Of a stretch of 64,000 nt of DNA, positions 45,993 through 56,535 are shown piece after piece. Numbering within the stretch: the first letter of the stretch is position 1; each line of letters begins with the position of its first letter. The stretch spans positions 5,089,001-5,153,000 of the forward strand of contig OX344765.1 of NCBI GenBank assembly GCA_947034895.1. The letters are read 5' to 3'. A program made the translations under genes and the position numbers. The notes under the pieces are model-generated. The model searched no databases, was not told where the DNA came from, and worked only from the letters and a program-made list of their open reading frames with translations. This DNA comes from Rhytidiadelphus loreus (lineage: Eukaryota; Streptophyta; Bryopsida; Hypnales; Hylocomiaceae).

Positions 45993-46330
45993 TGTACCCG
46001 CAGTCGCCCACCCGCGGTCGCCCTACCCGCGGTCGCCCCACTGTAGGGGTCCAGAAATTACTCTGTGGTGCCCCACACGCAGTCGCCCATCCCCAGTAGC
46101 CCCAGACCCGCAATCGCCCTACCCGCAGTCACCCTACCCGCAGTCGCGCAGGACCCCAGTACTTCTATAGCCATCGACCCGCGGTCGCCCATCCCCAGTA
46201 GCCCCAGACCCGCAGTCGCCCTACCCGCAGTCGCCTTCGCAGTCGGCCCCTTAGACCCGCAGTCGCCCTACCCGCGGTCGCTCTCAGACTTGCACGCGCC
46301 CCTTCCCGCACTCGCCCTAGGGTGATTGCG
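45993..46330. repeat. GC-rich 14-mer array E
   Basis: ACCCGCAGTCGCCC and ACCCGCGGTCGCCC variants repeat in one orientation, sense to the gene at 46597. A local higher-order copy (CCCATCCCCAGTAGCCCCAG) occurs twice. Confidence 0.9.
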
Positions 46331-46377
46331 GGTTAATTAGTTGTCTCCCCACCCGACTTCGCCACTTTCCCTTCTTG

Positions 46378-46425
46378 CTGCGTACTGCCTTTCACCTACT
46401 TTACAATGGCTGATTGCGTGCCCGG
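46378..46425 (+). promoter_or_regulatory. Conserved cassette block upstream of the second coiled-coil gene
   Basis: CTGCGTACTGCCTTTCACCT, then TGGCTGATTGCGTGCCC, in gene orientation. It is the same as the blocks at 37441, 41281 and 43234. Confidence 0.7.
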
Positions 46426-46493
46426 GAGCTTGGGTTTTGAGTTTCACTTACATGTGGCTCATGTTCTTGATTTTACTCCATCACTCACTAATC

Positions 46494-46563
46494 GCTAGAT
46501 AATACTTTGCGGTTTAGGGTTAAGTTTAGCTAGATAATACTTTGCGGTTTAGGGTTAAGTTTA
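46494..46563 (+). promoter_or_regulatory. 35 bp tandem duplication with telo-box-like sites
   Basis: Two perfect copies of a 35 bp unit (46494-46528, 46529-46563) contain TTTGCGGTTTAGGGTTAAG and end 33 bp before the ATG. The shared word GCGGTTTAGGGTT also lies upstream of the paralogue starting at 37223. Confidence 0.7.
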
Positions 46564-46596
46564 GATTCCTTGCCCCAAATCTCAAGAGCATCTCCA

Positions 46597-48177
46597 ATGG
46601 CGGACCACAAGAAGAAGACCAAGGCAAAAGGAACCATACACCCTAGGCAACGACGCATCCTTTTGGACCCAGCGTGTGTGGCCTACCGAGGTTGGGATCG
46701 AATTACGGGCCACTGGACCGCCAAGACTTGTAAGTCCTTCGTGGGGTGGTGCCACATCGACAAGTTATTCCCCTATCATCGGCACTACACGAATCGACGC
46801 AACAATACGGCCAATTTGCATCCATGCCGTAATGATGCATTTGTGCAACGTTGTATCGAAATTTATCGATACTTGTATGGCACATATTCAGTGCCCAGGA
46901 GCAAAGTCCCGTATTACATATGTGCAATGGTGTATGCGGAACTCATTTTGTTTCGAAGCGTGGATTGGAGTTCAATCAAGGGAGTGAAGCATGCTCGCCT
47001 TCCACCGACAAAAGACATCCCAAGGGCGGCTCTATCTGCCAATTCACGTGAAGGGCTAGGCTAGAAGAAAAACTTGAAGGAGGGAGTGCCCGATGAGCAG
47101 TTTCATTGGACGTCATCTGATTCATCTTCGGGAGAGGAAGATAACCTTGGTGAAGACCCTCCAATGCAGCCCCAAAATATGGCGATGGTGGCTTCTACTT
47201 CACAAAATTTACCTCCCCCGAGAATGGAAGAAGAGGGTGAACCAGCTAGGCAACCACAAAATCTTGATATTTTGCCTCTTGCTATGGTGAATCCGATTAC
47301 AGTCCCTTGCACTGAAGAAGACGAAGTTTTGCAGTATGTGCTTGCATGCATGCAAGAAGCAGAAGATGATGTTTTTTGGACAGAGATGAAAACAGAAGAA
47401 GATGTGAAGCCTTCTTTGTTCCAATTGGATTGTGTTGATGACATGTACCGAAGTGAGGAATTTGTTGAAGATGGAACTGTCCCTGACACAGTAATGTTGG
47501 ACACCAAAGTTGTTTACAAAGCTCAACTCAAGAAGCTTCTAAATGAGTTGGATGAAAAGCATCTAGAATGTGAGAAGCTTCGCAATCAAGAAACGCAAAC
47601 TTTGAGTGGAGATATTGTGAATAGCTTACGTGCTGAACTTGAAAGTCGGCAAGTTCTTTTGTCAACGCAAATAACAAAGATTTTAGACTTGGAAGCATTT
47701 TACCTTAGATTCTCTTCTCGGCATGCTGGAGGATCTAGTTCTTCTAGCAATGAGTTTGCGAAATCACAGCTTGCCAAAATTATGGAAGCATGCAAGCTGG
47801 AGGAAGATCAGATAGACTTGGAGAAGCGAGGGGTGGAAGAAGCATGATCAAGATTAAATTCTTTGAAAGCATTAAAGGACAAAGCCCCCCTTGACCGTGT
47901 TGCAGAAATGTGTGGTTGGAAAGACGTGGCTACTAAACAAACATTGTCTCTTACGGAAGTAGTTGACTTGAAAAAGAAGCTTGGGGTTTCTTTGTCATTG
48001 GATCCAAAATTGGAAGAACATCGGGATGCACTGAAGGCACTTTTGAAGTTCAAAAAATCATACAAGCAATTTTGGTTGGAAAAGAAGTTGGGGAAGGATG
48101 ACCGATACCTTAGGAATTTGCAGTTGGAAGGTAGGAAAGTCTTGTATGAGATGGAACGTGAGGCTCATGACCACTAA
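46597..48177 (+). pseudogene. WCHIxKxFP-module coiled-coil protein, two in-frame stops
   Basis: ATG at 46597 opens MADHKKKTKAKGTIH, then the module (WTAKTCKSFVGWCHIDKLFP, NNTANLHPC, FVQRCIEIYRYLYG, AELILFRSVDWSSIKG). One frame runs to 48177, broken by TAG at 47062-47064 (REGLG-stop-KKNLKEG) and TGA at 47845-47847 (GVEEA-stop-SRLNSLKALKDK). CAG and CGA are plausible originals. Downstream are an acidic region (SSDSSSGEEDN), coiled coil (LKKLLNELDEKHLECEKLRN) and a basic helical C-terminus. It is a paralogue of the gene at 35733-37223 and shares the module with the RING gene. A nuclear or scaffold role is inferred only from composition. Confidence 0.7.
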
Positions 48178-48680
48178 GAAAAGGCCAAAATGGATGTTGA
48201 ATGATTTTCATTTTTAGCACATTTTTGAGGACTATGTATATTCCATCTTATGTATATATAAAAGGATATTATCCATTTTGAACATTCCAATGCAAGCACA
48301 TTGAATTCTATGTAGTTCCTTGACAAGAGTACATAAATATAGATATGAATTTTTGGTTATTTATGTTTGCAATGTTGTGAAAACTTGAATATTCTAGGAA
48401 TTTTGGCAGGAAAATGACCTTGGGAGTTCGGACTTTCGGAATTAAAAGAGAATTAAAAAAAAAAGGAAAATTAAAAACTTGCCGGATTGGAAAAAAACTT
48501 GTTATTGAAGTTCAGAGCAATTGTCACGGCTAGGGTGAATTGACCTACTCATTGCCACTCCAGGGCAAACACTAGAATTTTTTATTTTCAAGGCTTATTT
48601 TTTTAGTGGAAATTCTGAATTCATAGTTTCAATTATAGGCCCCAAATTACCCCAGGGGATGCAAGAATTATCCAAACAAA
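48178..48680. other. 3' flank, no gene seen
   Basis: AT-rich 3' flank of the coiled-coil gene with an A-run near 48457. No motif or repeat beyond this. Confidence 0.5.
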
Positions 48681-48682
48681 TG

Positions 48683-48960
48683 GCAGTCGCCCGTTCCTGG
48701 ACCCGCAGTCGCCCATTACTGGACCCGCAGTCGCCCGTTCTTGATCCGCAGTCGCTTGTTTCTGGACCCGCAGTCGCCCATTATTGGACCCGTAGCGCCC
48801 ACTTCTGGACCCGCAGTCGCCCACTCCTGGACCCGCAGTCGTCCACTTCTGGATCCGCTGTTGCCCAATCTTGGACCCGCAGTTGCCCATCACCTGACTG
48901 ATTTCAAGTTTTTGGACCCGCATTCTCTCATGGGGCGACCGCGGGTCCAAGGAGTTTTCT
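48683..48960. repeat. GC-rich 14-mer array F
   Basis: Units of about 28 bp, TGGACCCGCAGTCGCCCAYT with variants, are mostly in one orientation, sense to the hAT gene at 49198. A single inverted unit (GGGCGACCGCGGGTCC) closes the array at about 48933-48948. Confidence 0.9.
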
Positions 48961-49197
48961 TGTATAAAGTTCTAGGGGTACCCCTTGTTTTATCACCTTG
49001 GCTCCGTTGATAAAACTCTTGTCTTGGACCTTCGAAAGAGGCTTCATGCGGACGTTTAACTTCTTCGGAGGGCAACAACCGTGTTTAGAAGGGTTTACAA
49101 GACCACTCTAAGCGAGTTGCTTTGTCATTACATCTTCCATAGTATTAGTGTGATTATTGTAGTCATTTTCTTTGAAGACCCGGTGTTGATCTACTAC

Positions 49198-52100
49198 ATG
49201 GCTGGACAAGGTGTTGGGAGGGGGGGGACCATGAATGATACGCGGAGGTCCACAAAGGATTGGGACCCTTGGCTAGTACCGTGTACCCCAATTGATAATT
49301 CCCCCCATGCTCGAAAATGCGTGTTTTGTGGGTGGAGCAAAGCATTTGTACGAAAGAGAGCATTGATTCACTTTGGCTATGGCGGCTCAACTACATCGGA
49401 GCGTTGTAAGGAGATCCCTAGAATTGTACGAGAAAAATTTCGGACTGGCGAGGGGCAAGTTCCAAGGTCCATGAATTACGAAGAGATGTATGATGCACCG
49501 GCTAGATATGATGCACCAGTTGATGTTGTAGAGTCTATTGTCGCACCTGCGTTAGATGTCGAAGAAGAAGGGTCTCTCAATCCCTTTGAATCAAATGCAA
49601 GACCAAATCCTACGCCTGATTCAGTAGATTCTACTGGAACAACGCTTGAGAGAAGGAGGAACATGCCATCTGTTTCTCGACAAAGAAGCATGGATGAATC
49701 ATTACAGACGGGCCGCAGACAAGAGTTGAATAGGTTGTGGGCTTCTTTCTTTTACGAGGCGAACATTTCATTTAATGTTGTGCGCCACTCGGCCTTCGTG
49801 AATGCTGTTAAACAAACTGTAGTAGCTGGATTCGTGTACCAACCGCCACCGTATAATGCGATTCGCACGAAAATGATAGATGTTAAGAAGGCATCGGTTG
49901 AAGCCATGGTCTCGGAGCGGACGAGGGTTTCAATAAGTTAGTATGGAGCGACAATTTGTTCAGATGGTTGGTCCGATACTAATTCGCGGCCATTACTAAA
50001 TATGATGTTGGTGTGTCCCGCCGGGGATGTCTTTTTGGGATCAGTGGATAGTACTGGGGAGAAGAAGGATATATCTTACACGACTGAGACGATGGCACGA
50101 TACATTGAGGAAGTTGGGCCTACCAACGTTGTGCAATTGTGTACGGACAATGCTGCAGTCATGACGGGGGCGATGGCAAGGTTGGAAGAAAGGTACCCTC
50201 ACATTTATAGGCAGGGTTGTGCGGCACACATTTTGGACTTACTCTTAGAAGACTGGGGAAAGGATCAGAGAGTAAAGGAGTTGGTAAAAAAGGCTTCATC
50301 AATTGTGAAGTTCATCAAGAAATACCAACATACTTTGGCGTTGTTTCGGAGATTTTCACCAAACAAAGTGTTGAGACTTCCAAGCAAAACACGTTTTGCC
50401 ACAAATTTCTTGATGATTGATCGTTTGGTAGACTGCAAGCAAGCAGTGCACAACGTGACACTGAATGAGACATACATGACGTTCGAGTTGAGTTTGCAAA
50501 ACCGCAGAAATGGACATTTCATTATGGGCAAGGCCAAACTTGCAAGGCAAGATATCCGTTCAGAAGAGTTCTGGGTTCAGTGCGACAATTTCCTCCATAT
50601 GGTAGAGCCCGTGTTGCTTTGTCTTCGTCATTTTGATGGAAAAGTCCCGGCAATGCCGAAAGCTTTAGTAATGATGACAGCCTTGAAGGAGCACATTTAT
50701 TCTCTCAAGAATGCTTCATTTTTCCTTGATCTAGTGGTGGCAACACGATATGAGAAACAATTTGATGCTCGCTGGAAGTTGATGATTACTGACCTACACT
50801 ATGCGGGGGCACTACTAAATCCATACTTGAGTGACGCGGAGGCTATTCATAACAATGGCTACGCGAAAGGAGCTTTGAATCGAGTCATACGAAAACTGAG
50901 CGTACCATTGAACGTGTCAGTGGTAGAAGCAATGCAAGAGCTAACTCAATTTGAAGAGAAGACAGGTGCATTCGATCCTTTACATGAGGCTCCCGATATC
51001 ATTGAATGTCAATTATTGCCTCATCAATGGTGGAATCGTGTGGGGGGCAATGCTCTTCCAAAAATTGCAAAGTGAATTCTCGGTTTGACGTGCTCTACAT
51101 CTTCGTGTGAAAGGAATTGGAGCATGTATTCCTTTGTGCACAATAAAGTGCGAAACCGCTTGGCCACGACAAAGGCGGAGACATTGGTGTATATCTACGC
51201 GAACAACAAACTTAAACGTCAAAAACGTGGACACAACCCAGCCATTTTTTACGATCAGATGCTTGCAGATGGAGACGATGAGGATGAGCGTGATGGGCCT
51301 TTGTCTTCAGGGGAAGAAGACGACGTTGTTCCAGATTTTATGAGAGAACGCGAGAACCGCAGGGATGAAGAGGATCGGTTGCGCAACAATCCTTGGAATG
51401 CAATGGTTAGGCCGCCACATAGTCCTCCACGACCAATATACGGGAATACATTTGATTTTAGTGACGATAAGTATGTTTCTCCTGGAAATTCACCTGTACG
51501 CAGTCCACCGCAGAACGTCGTGCACAATATGGATGCAATTTTGCCGGCACATGCATCACTGAGGAGGGAAAGCACCCCCGACAACAACGACGAAGGCATA
51601 CCTATTCCCATGGCACCCATAGAGGAAGAAGCTAGATCTCCAATATCAACTAGTTCGCCTCCAAATATGGCCCGCAATTTAAGAAACAGTGCACAAGTTC
51701 CAATGAGAAGCGAACATGAAGAAGAGGCCATTGAAGTCAATGAAGTTGTACACGAGGGAATACCAAATCCCGTTGTATTGAACGCATCTACCCTCGGAAC
51801 AATTGTTACTACAGATGATGATGATGATGTGCCATTGGCATATGTTATGAATCGAAGTCGGAATGTGCCGTTGAATCCAGAGACGACTACAAATGTGGCA
51901 ACAATGAGGAGGTCTATCCCAACCCTTCCAACAAGGCCACCGGTGCGTGGAGGTGCTCTACGGACGATTGATGAAGAGGTTCACGGCTCAACTCCACAAC
52001 CCACTCAACCTTCATCCGTGTCTGGCCCTGGCGAATCATCATTAAGAATCCAGGGGCGCAACAGTAGAGGCCAGAAAAGGCGTATTAGGAGGGTTGACGA

Positions 52101-52473
52101 GAGGGGACCTCGAAACCCTAAACGACCCACTCAAATTGTCCAACGGTGTACCATTGGAGCAGGATGTTCCACCCAGAATGTTGGACAATCAAGTAGAGGA
52201 GGGCGACACCTTGCATCCAACATGGATGGAACTACGGATGCGTTGAGGCTCACGAAACAACTTGTGCAAACTGAAGGGTTCAGTGGTGTAGATACAGAAG
52301 TTCGAAATCTGAACTCAGAGGTAGAGCGTGAGGTACAAATCGAAGTAGTAACAAGGGAAGATGATGAAATCGAAAGCTCGGGCGACAACAGGAGCAACGA
52401 AGAGTCTTACGAAGATACAGACCCTAATGCTGATGAGGTGCCGAGCGATTCCACATTCACGCCTGGTGACTAG
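49198..52473 (+). pseudogene. hAT transposase (BED zinc finger, DUF659, dimerisation domain), two in-frame stops
   Basis: ATG at 49198 opens MAGQGVGRGGTMNDT. A BED-type finger follows (CVFCGWSKAF, then ALIHFGYGG and a later Cys). The DUF659-type catalytic region shows CSDGWSDTNSRP and LCTDNAAVMTG, and CERNWSMYSFVHNKVRNRL in the C-terminal hAT dimerisation region supplies the glutamate. One frame runs throughout, broken by TAG at 49939-49941 (RVSIS-stop-YGATICSDGW) and TGA at 51073-51075 (LPKIAK-stop-ILGLTCS). Relatives commonly have Gln/other and Arg there. A long acidic, low-complexity tail follows to 52473 and is longer than in most hAT proteins. hAT transposases cut and paste elements with short CAGGG-type ends and 8 bp duplications. 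Array F lies 5' and array G 3'. Confidence 0.85.
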
Positions 52474-52489
52474 AGTACTAGAGAAGTAA

Positions 52490-52545
52490 ACAATAATTAT
52501 AATTATAGTTATAGTTATAGTTATAATTATAGTTATAAGGTTTTA
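52490..52545. repeat. TTATAG microsatellite
   Basis: About nine units of TTATAG/TTATAA directly follow the end of the hAT gene. Confidence 0.85.
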
Positions 52546-53000
52546 GCTTATATGTTAGGTAGCAAATCTTTGTAGTTCAAGCTTTGAGCCTTCATCCTGA
52601 TGTGTAAGGATTTTGTAATGCTTCATCAAGCATATGAGCATATTAGAGTGAGGGACAGATTACCGGTTTTAAAATATATGTTGAGTTCTAATTGGTAGGC
52701 AGTTAGGTGATGACTGCAACGAGGTTATAAAAGTGCAATGCAAGTATGGCTACATTTGAAGTTCACCTGAAAGCAATATCGATGACTTATTAATATAATC
52801 GTTGTTGACATTATTATTGTGGCCTTATACTAGGTGAATTTTTGGAATTAGAGAAGTTTGTCCAATTTACATTTCATGGGCTCTATTATTTGCACTTGTA
52901 AATTGTAAACCCCAATATAACATTGCACCTAATTCTGCGCTTATAAAACACCTATGTGACGTGTTACTTCAAAGACTGAATATGCCAAACTCAAATCCTA
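52546..53000. other. 3' flank of the hAT gene
   Basis: AT-rich, with no gene or repeat recognised, between the microsatellite and array G. Confidence 0.45.
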
Positions 53001-53004
53001 AACT

Positions 53005-53345
53005 GAACCTGCGGTCGCCCTGGAACACGCGGTTGCTGTCTGCTGCTCCGACCCGCAGTCGCCCTGTAACCCGCAGTCGCCCCTACCTGTCGGACCCGCG
53101 GTCGCCCTCAGTACCCGAAGCCGCGGTCGCCCCTTCACCCGAAGTCGCCCTAAAGCCCCTGACCCGCAGTCGCCCACTCACCTGCAGTCGCCTTCAAGCC
53201 TAAACCCGCAGTCGCCTCTATTTTTTCCACCCGAGGTCGCCCCTTCACCCGAAGTCGCCCTAGCGCCCCAGACCCGCAGTCGCCTCAATTTTTCCACCCA
53301 AGGTCGCCCAAGGCAGACCTGCACGCGCCCACACCCGCAGTCGCC
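53005..53345. repeat. GC-rich 14-mer array G
   Basis: ACCCGCAGTCGCCC, ACCCGCGGTCGCCC and ACCCGAAGTCGCCC variants lie in one orientation. A local higher-order duplication spans 53120-53290. It is the only array with no gene immediately downstream. It is subterminal to the right hAT-like end at 53534. Confidence 0.9.
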
Positions 53346-53434
53346 CATGCTGGCTGTCCACGTCAGTTCCGAAGCCCTGCCACGTAGGCAAAATCTATTT
53401 ACCATGGGGTAAAATTTTTTACCCCTCCGCGACG

Positions 53435-53534
53435 CGATGTCAAGTAAACTCGACACTTCGTGACACGCGACACGCGACGTCAGACGTCATACACGACGCC
53501 TAAACCCAAAAATATGTCAGACAAGACAACCCTG
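53435..53534 (-). repeat. Right hAT-like terminus
   Basis: It ends ACAACCCTG, the inverse of CAGGGTTGT at 30726. Internally it has GACGCGATGTC, ACACGCGACACGCGACGTC and AGACGTC, resembling the left end. Confidence 0.5.
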
Positions 53535-55539
53535 CCCCTGAGCTAGTGACAAGGCAAGGAACCGCTACCAACTACCACGACGGGAGACACTTTTGCAAGG
53601 GTCAAACCCCCCAAAAGGTCCTCTTGCCCCCCTCTTGTGACTTCTTTCCTTTGTCTTTGTTGTTCTTCTTTTTTCTTTTTTCTTTTTTTCAAAACACATA
53701 GTTCAAACTCACTCCGTTGAGGGAGGAAGGCGGGTTTGAAATATTTTTTGGCTATAGGTCCCAATTTGCTGCATCAAGGAGGGACAGGGGGTTTCCTTTC
53801 TCTTATTCTATCTCCCTTTAGTTCCAAGCTCACTCCGTTGAGGGCGGAAGGATGGTTTTTCAATTTTTTATCTATAGATCCAAATCAATTCCATTTGAGG
53901 AGGATGGGGGAAAAAATTCTATAAAATATAAAAACTATAATACATAAAATGAACAAAAATATCCCCCCTGTAAGATGGTGTCAAGACTTGTCTTGTTCAC
54001 TGTCTACTTCTTCCCTCTTGGGTTGTGAGGACTTAGTCCTCGCAAAATAGTCATTACCCTCGCATACAGACGGTTTAGAACCAAGAGTGGTGCTGGGCTG
54101 ACCACATGATGGTGCTCAACTAGATATCCACATGATGGTAGAGCAACCCTACCCGACTTAGCACTAGCTGCCTTACCCTCAGGTCGCCATTAGAACATTT
54201 GACCGTGTGCCCAAGGATAGCAAAACATTCTAGGTTCTCATGATTTTTCAAATCATACCACAAATGGCCGCCATAAGTGAGCCCCAAATTCGTCACTTGG
54301 GACTCATTGTTTTCTTTTTTTTAGTTTATTACAAATTAAGGCATAAAGTAGTACAAAAAGCCCAAAAAAGAGTGTAGAACCAAAATAGGTATGTCACGTA
54401 CCAGTATAGCATTTGGTCATAAATAGCCTTTTATCCATAGACTACCCATAAAACCCACTTGTATATAGGTTAGAACCCGTAATTAGTGAGAAACAATAGG
54501 GCTACTGGGAACTTACCCAAAATAGCCCAAAACCTAGTGCATGTGACCATAATAGGCTAAATTAAGTCTTAGGAGAGGGAGGGAGGTCCCCACATAAATC
54601 TCCAAAGATAGGTTCTAGTTTCCCCATTCCACCGACGAAACATTAGAAATCCACATTGTTAGCTTGCAGGTGTTACTTGTCCCAAGGCAGGCCGCATGGA
54701 GGAATCCACAGCCGCTGGATAGTGTTCTCGGATTTGGAGCATGTCGGGATGTCCACGGCAAAACCCATTCGCCAAGATTCCCTCACATGTGAAAGATTCC
54801 CTGACTGCCGGTGATTCAACCGAAGTCAGTTTTCACCACGCCACCAACTGTGTGCCAGAATAGCCTAAGACTTGGCACGTGGCTTGGGGGACTCCATGAG
54901 AGGTTCCCCAAAAAGTCTCGGTTTTTTCTGATCTCCAAAGGATCTTTTTCCGAGCGGTCAACCGCCAAAGGCCACGTTGGGAAATTCATGGGAAATACCC
55001 AGGCCGCGGTAAAATCTCACTAAAAATTAGACTAGCATCTTTTATGTTAATAACGCGCCCCGACAAATTTCATGGTGTTCCAATAGCGGGAAGCAGCCGA
55101 AACTGACAACATCCCCCCAATTAATATTTACGGCAGGATCTTTGCGGGGTTGACCGGCGTCCCGGGAGCGTACGAAGTCGGAACGAGGACATCAAGGAGC
55201 CTTTTCTTACTCCCTAGAGCTTCCCCAACAACCCTAGCTAGTTACCCAAGCCATTAGAGGTAAACCCCAAAAGTTAGGTTTTTACCCTTTTAATTGGCTC
55301 CAGTTGGCACTAGTTTCCGAGGGGTTTTTTGTGATAGAAATAGGGGGTAGGAGGTCCTTTAGGCTAAAAATGGCATTCTGAAGCCATTGGCGCAATCCAT
55401 TTGCAATTCCGAGCTAAACTCCAAAAGTTAGAAACTAGGACCAGCGTAAAACCCTAGATTAGGTGAAAATCTCAAAGTCGGATGAAAATCTGGATGGATG
55501 AGGTTACTCGTCGAGGGGGGGAGTGGGCCCTTGGAAACC

Positions 55540-55546
55540 TATAAAA
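55540..55546 (+). promoter_or_regulatory. TATA box candidate
   Basis: TATAAAA lies in a context (AACCTATAAAAGGGGGCCC, followed by a CT-rich start-like stretch) typical of plant promoters or LTR U3/R borders. No gene is identified downstream. Confidence 0.4.
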
Positions 55547-55954
55547 GGGGGCCCTTCTCTCTCCCAAAACACCCCCAATACTTGTTTTGGGTCCGTGGGT
55601 CCAAGTTATCTTGGAATTTTTGGCGTTTCCAGCCAAGAAACCTCTACGGTGTTTTCAGAGCACTTTTCGCTCCCTTTGTTGTTCTATCTCAAGCTCTTTG
55701 AAGGTCCTTTGAGGTCTTTCCATCTTACCTTGTACTTGTTGTGAGTCAAGAGGGTTTCACTTGCTTTTTTGTGCATCTTGTACTAATCCTAAAGTTACCC
55801 CCCACCGTACCTTGGCGATGCCGCTTTGGGGGGCCTTTAGTGTGTAAAAGTGTTGTCTGGTTTATGCTTACCTTGTGGGAACGGTTGCCTCGTGTGTACA
55901 CCCTAACCATAGTCACCCCTTCCATGTTGTTTGTGTGTGGATCCCACCGCTGTG

Positions 55955-56100
55955 AGACGGCGAAGCTTTGAACTTACAACCTACCCCAGTCTTAGAGTGT
56001 GTGTCAAAATAGGCCCAGACGGCGGAGCTTTGAACTTAGGGACATTGCAAGTCTTAGAGTTGGTGTCAAAACCAACCTTACGGCAAAGCTTTGACCTCCT
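55955..56100. repeat. About 66 bp direct repeat, 2.3 copies
   Basis: The unit contains GACGGCGAAGCTTTGAACTT, then CTTAGAGTGTGTGTCAAAA. A third, partial copy ends in CGGCAAAGCTTTGACC. Confidence 0.8.
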
Positions 56101-56379
56101 ACGTACTTTAGTTCCAAAGTTTAGTTCCCAAGACCTTCTTGGGAAAGCCCAAAGTTTAGCCCCCAAGACAAGTGTGTTTATTTTTTTCCTTTTTTTTTAG
56201 TGGCTGACAGGCCCCCGGGCCCAGTTAGAAGTAGTGAAGTCTTTTTTCTTTGCTTTGACAACAAAAAACCCTTCCTTTTAGAAAGGAAGTCTAGTCCTGG
56301 GAAAGACCACCCCCAAGAAACAAAGTTAGCCAAGCCCTTAAAACACCAGCCATCACCCTAAAAACACCAGCCAGCCAGG

Positions 56380-56535
56380 GGCGCCGGTACTGGGGCTGCG
56401 GGTACTGGGGCTGCCGGTACTGGGGAGTCGGGGTCTGGGGAGTCCGGATCTGGGCATCGGGATTGGGGGAGTCCGGGTCTGGGGGAGTCGGGTCCGGGGA
56501 GTCGGGTACTGCTGGACATCGGGACTGTTGGGGGG
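56380..56535. repeat. G-rich repeat (GGTACTGGGG / GGGTCTGGGGAGTC)
   Basis: A degenerate decamer-like repeat of GGTACTGGGGCTGC and GGGTCTGGGGAGTC. The many G3-G4 runs could form G-quadruplexes on the plus strand. Low-complexity G/A sequence follows to about 56720. Confidence 0.75.

Larger units (their letters stand above)
30726..53534. mobile_element. Candidate giant hAT-type element carrying gene cassettes
   Basis: CAGGGTTGT at 30726 faces its inverse ACAACCCTG at 53526-53534. Just inside each end is a GACGTCGCG-rich segment (ACAGACGTCGCGCGATGTC on the left; GACGTCTGACGTCGCGTGTC on the right, minus strand) and then a CCCC-containing tract. CAGGG-type ends are typical of hAT elements, and a hAT transposase gene lies 1.06 kb from the right end. 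An 8 bp target duplication is absent (AACTCTAC on the left, CCCCTGAG on the right). The two ends may therefore belong to different copies, or the duplication may have been lost. It is 22.8 kb if it is one element. Confidence 0.4.

Noticed and set aside
48540..48660. CAGGG words as the left end of a small hAT around the transposase
   Set aside because: CAGGGCAAAC and CAGGGGATGC do not match the right end beyond five bases and give no 8 bp duplication.
6260..51075. Alternative genetic code with TAG read as glutamine
   Set aside because: Several stops sit where Gln fits, but TGA stops also occur and some frames end naturally in TAG (for example the hAT gene). Nonsense mutation explains all cases.
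30890..53345. CRISPR-like array
   Set aside because: Repeats are 14-mers with irregular, repeat-like spacers and both orientations in eukaryotic-type sequence. No cas genes are present.
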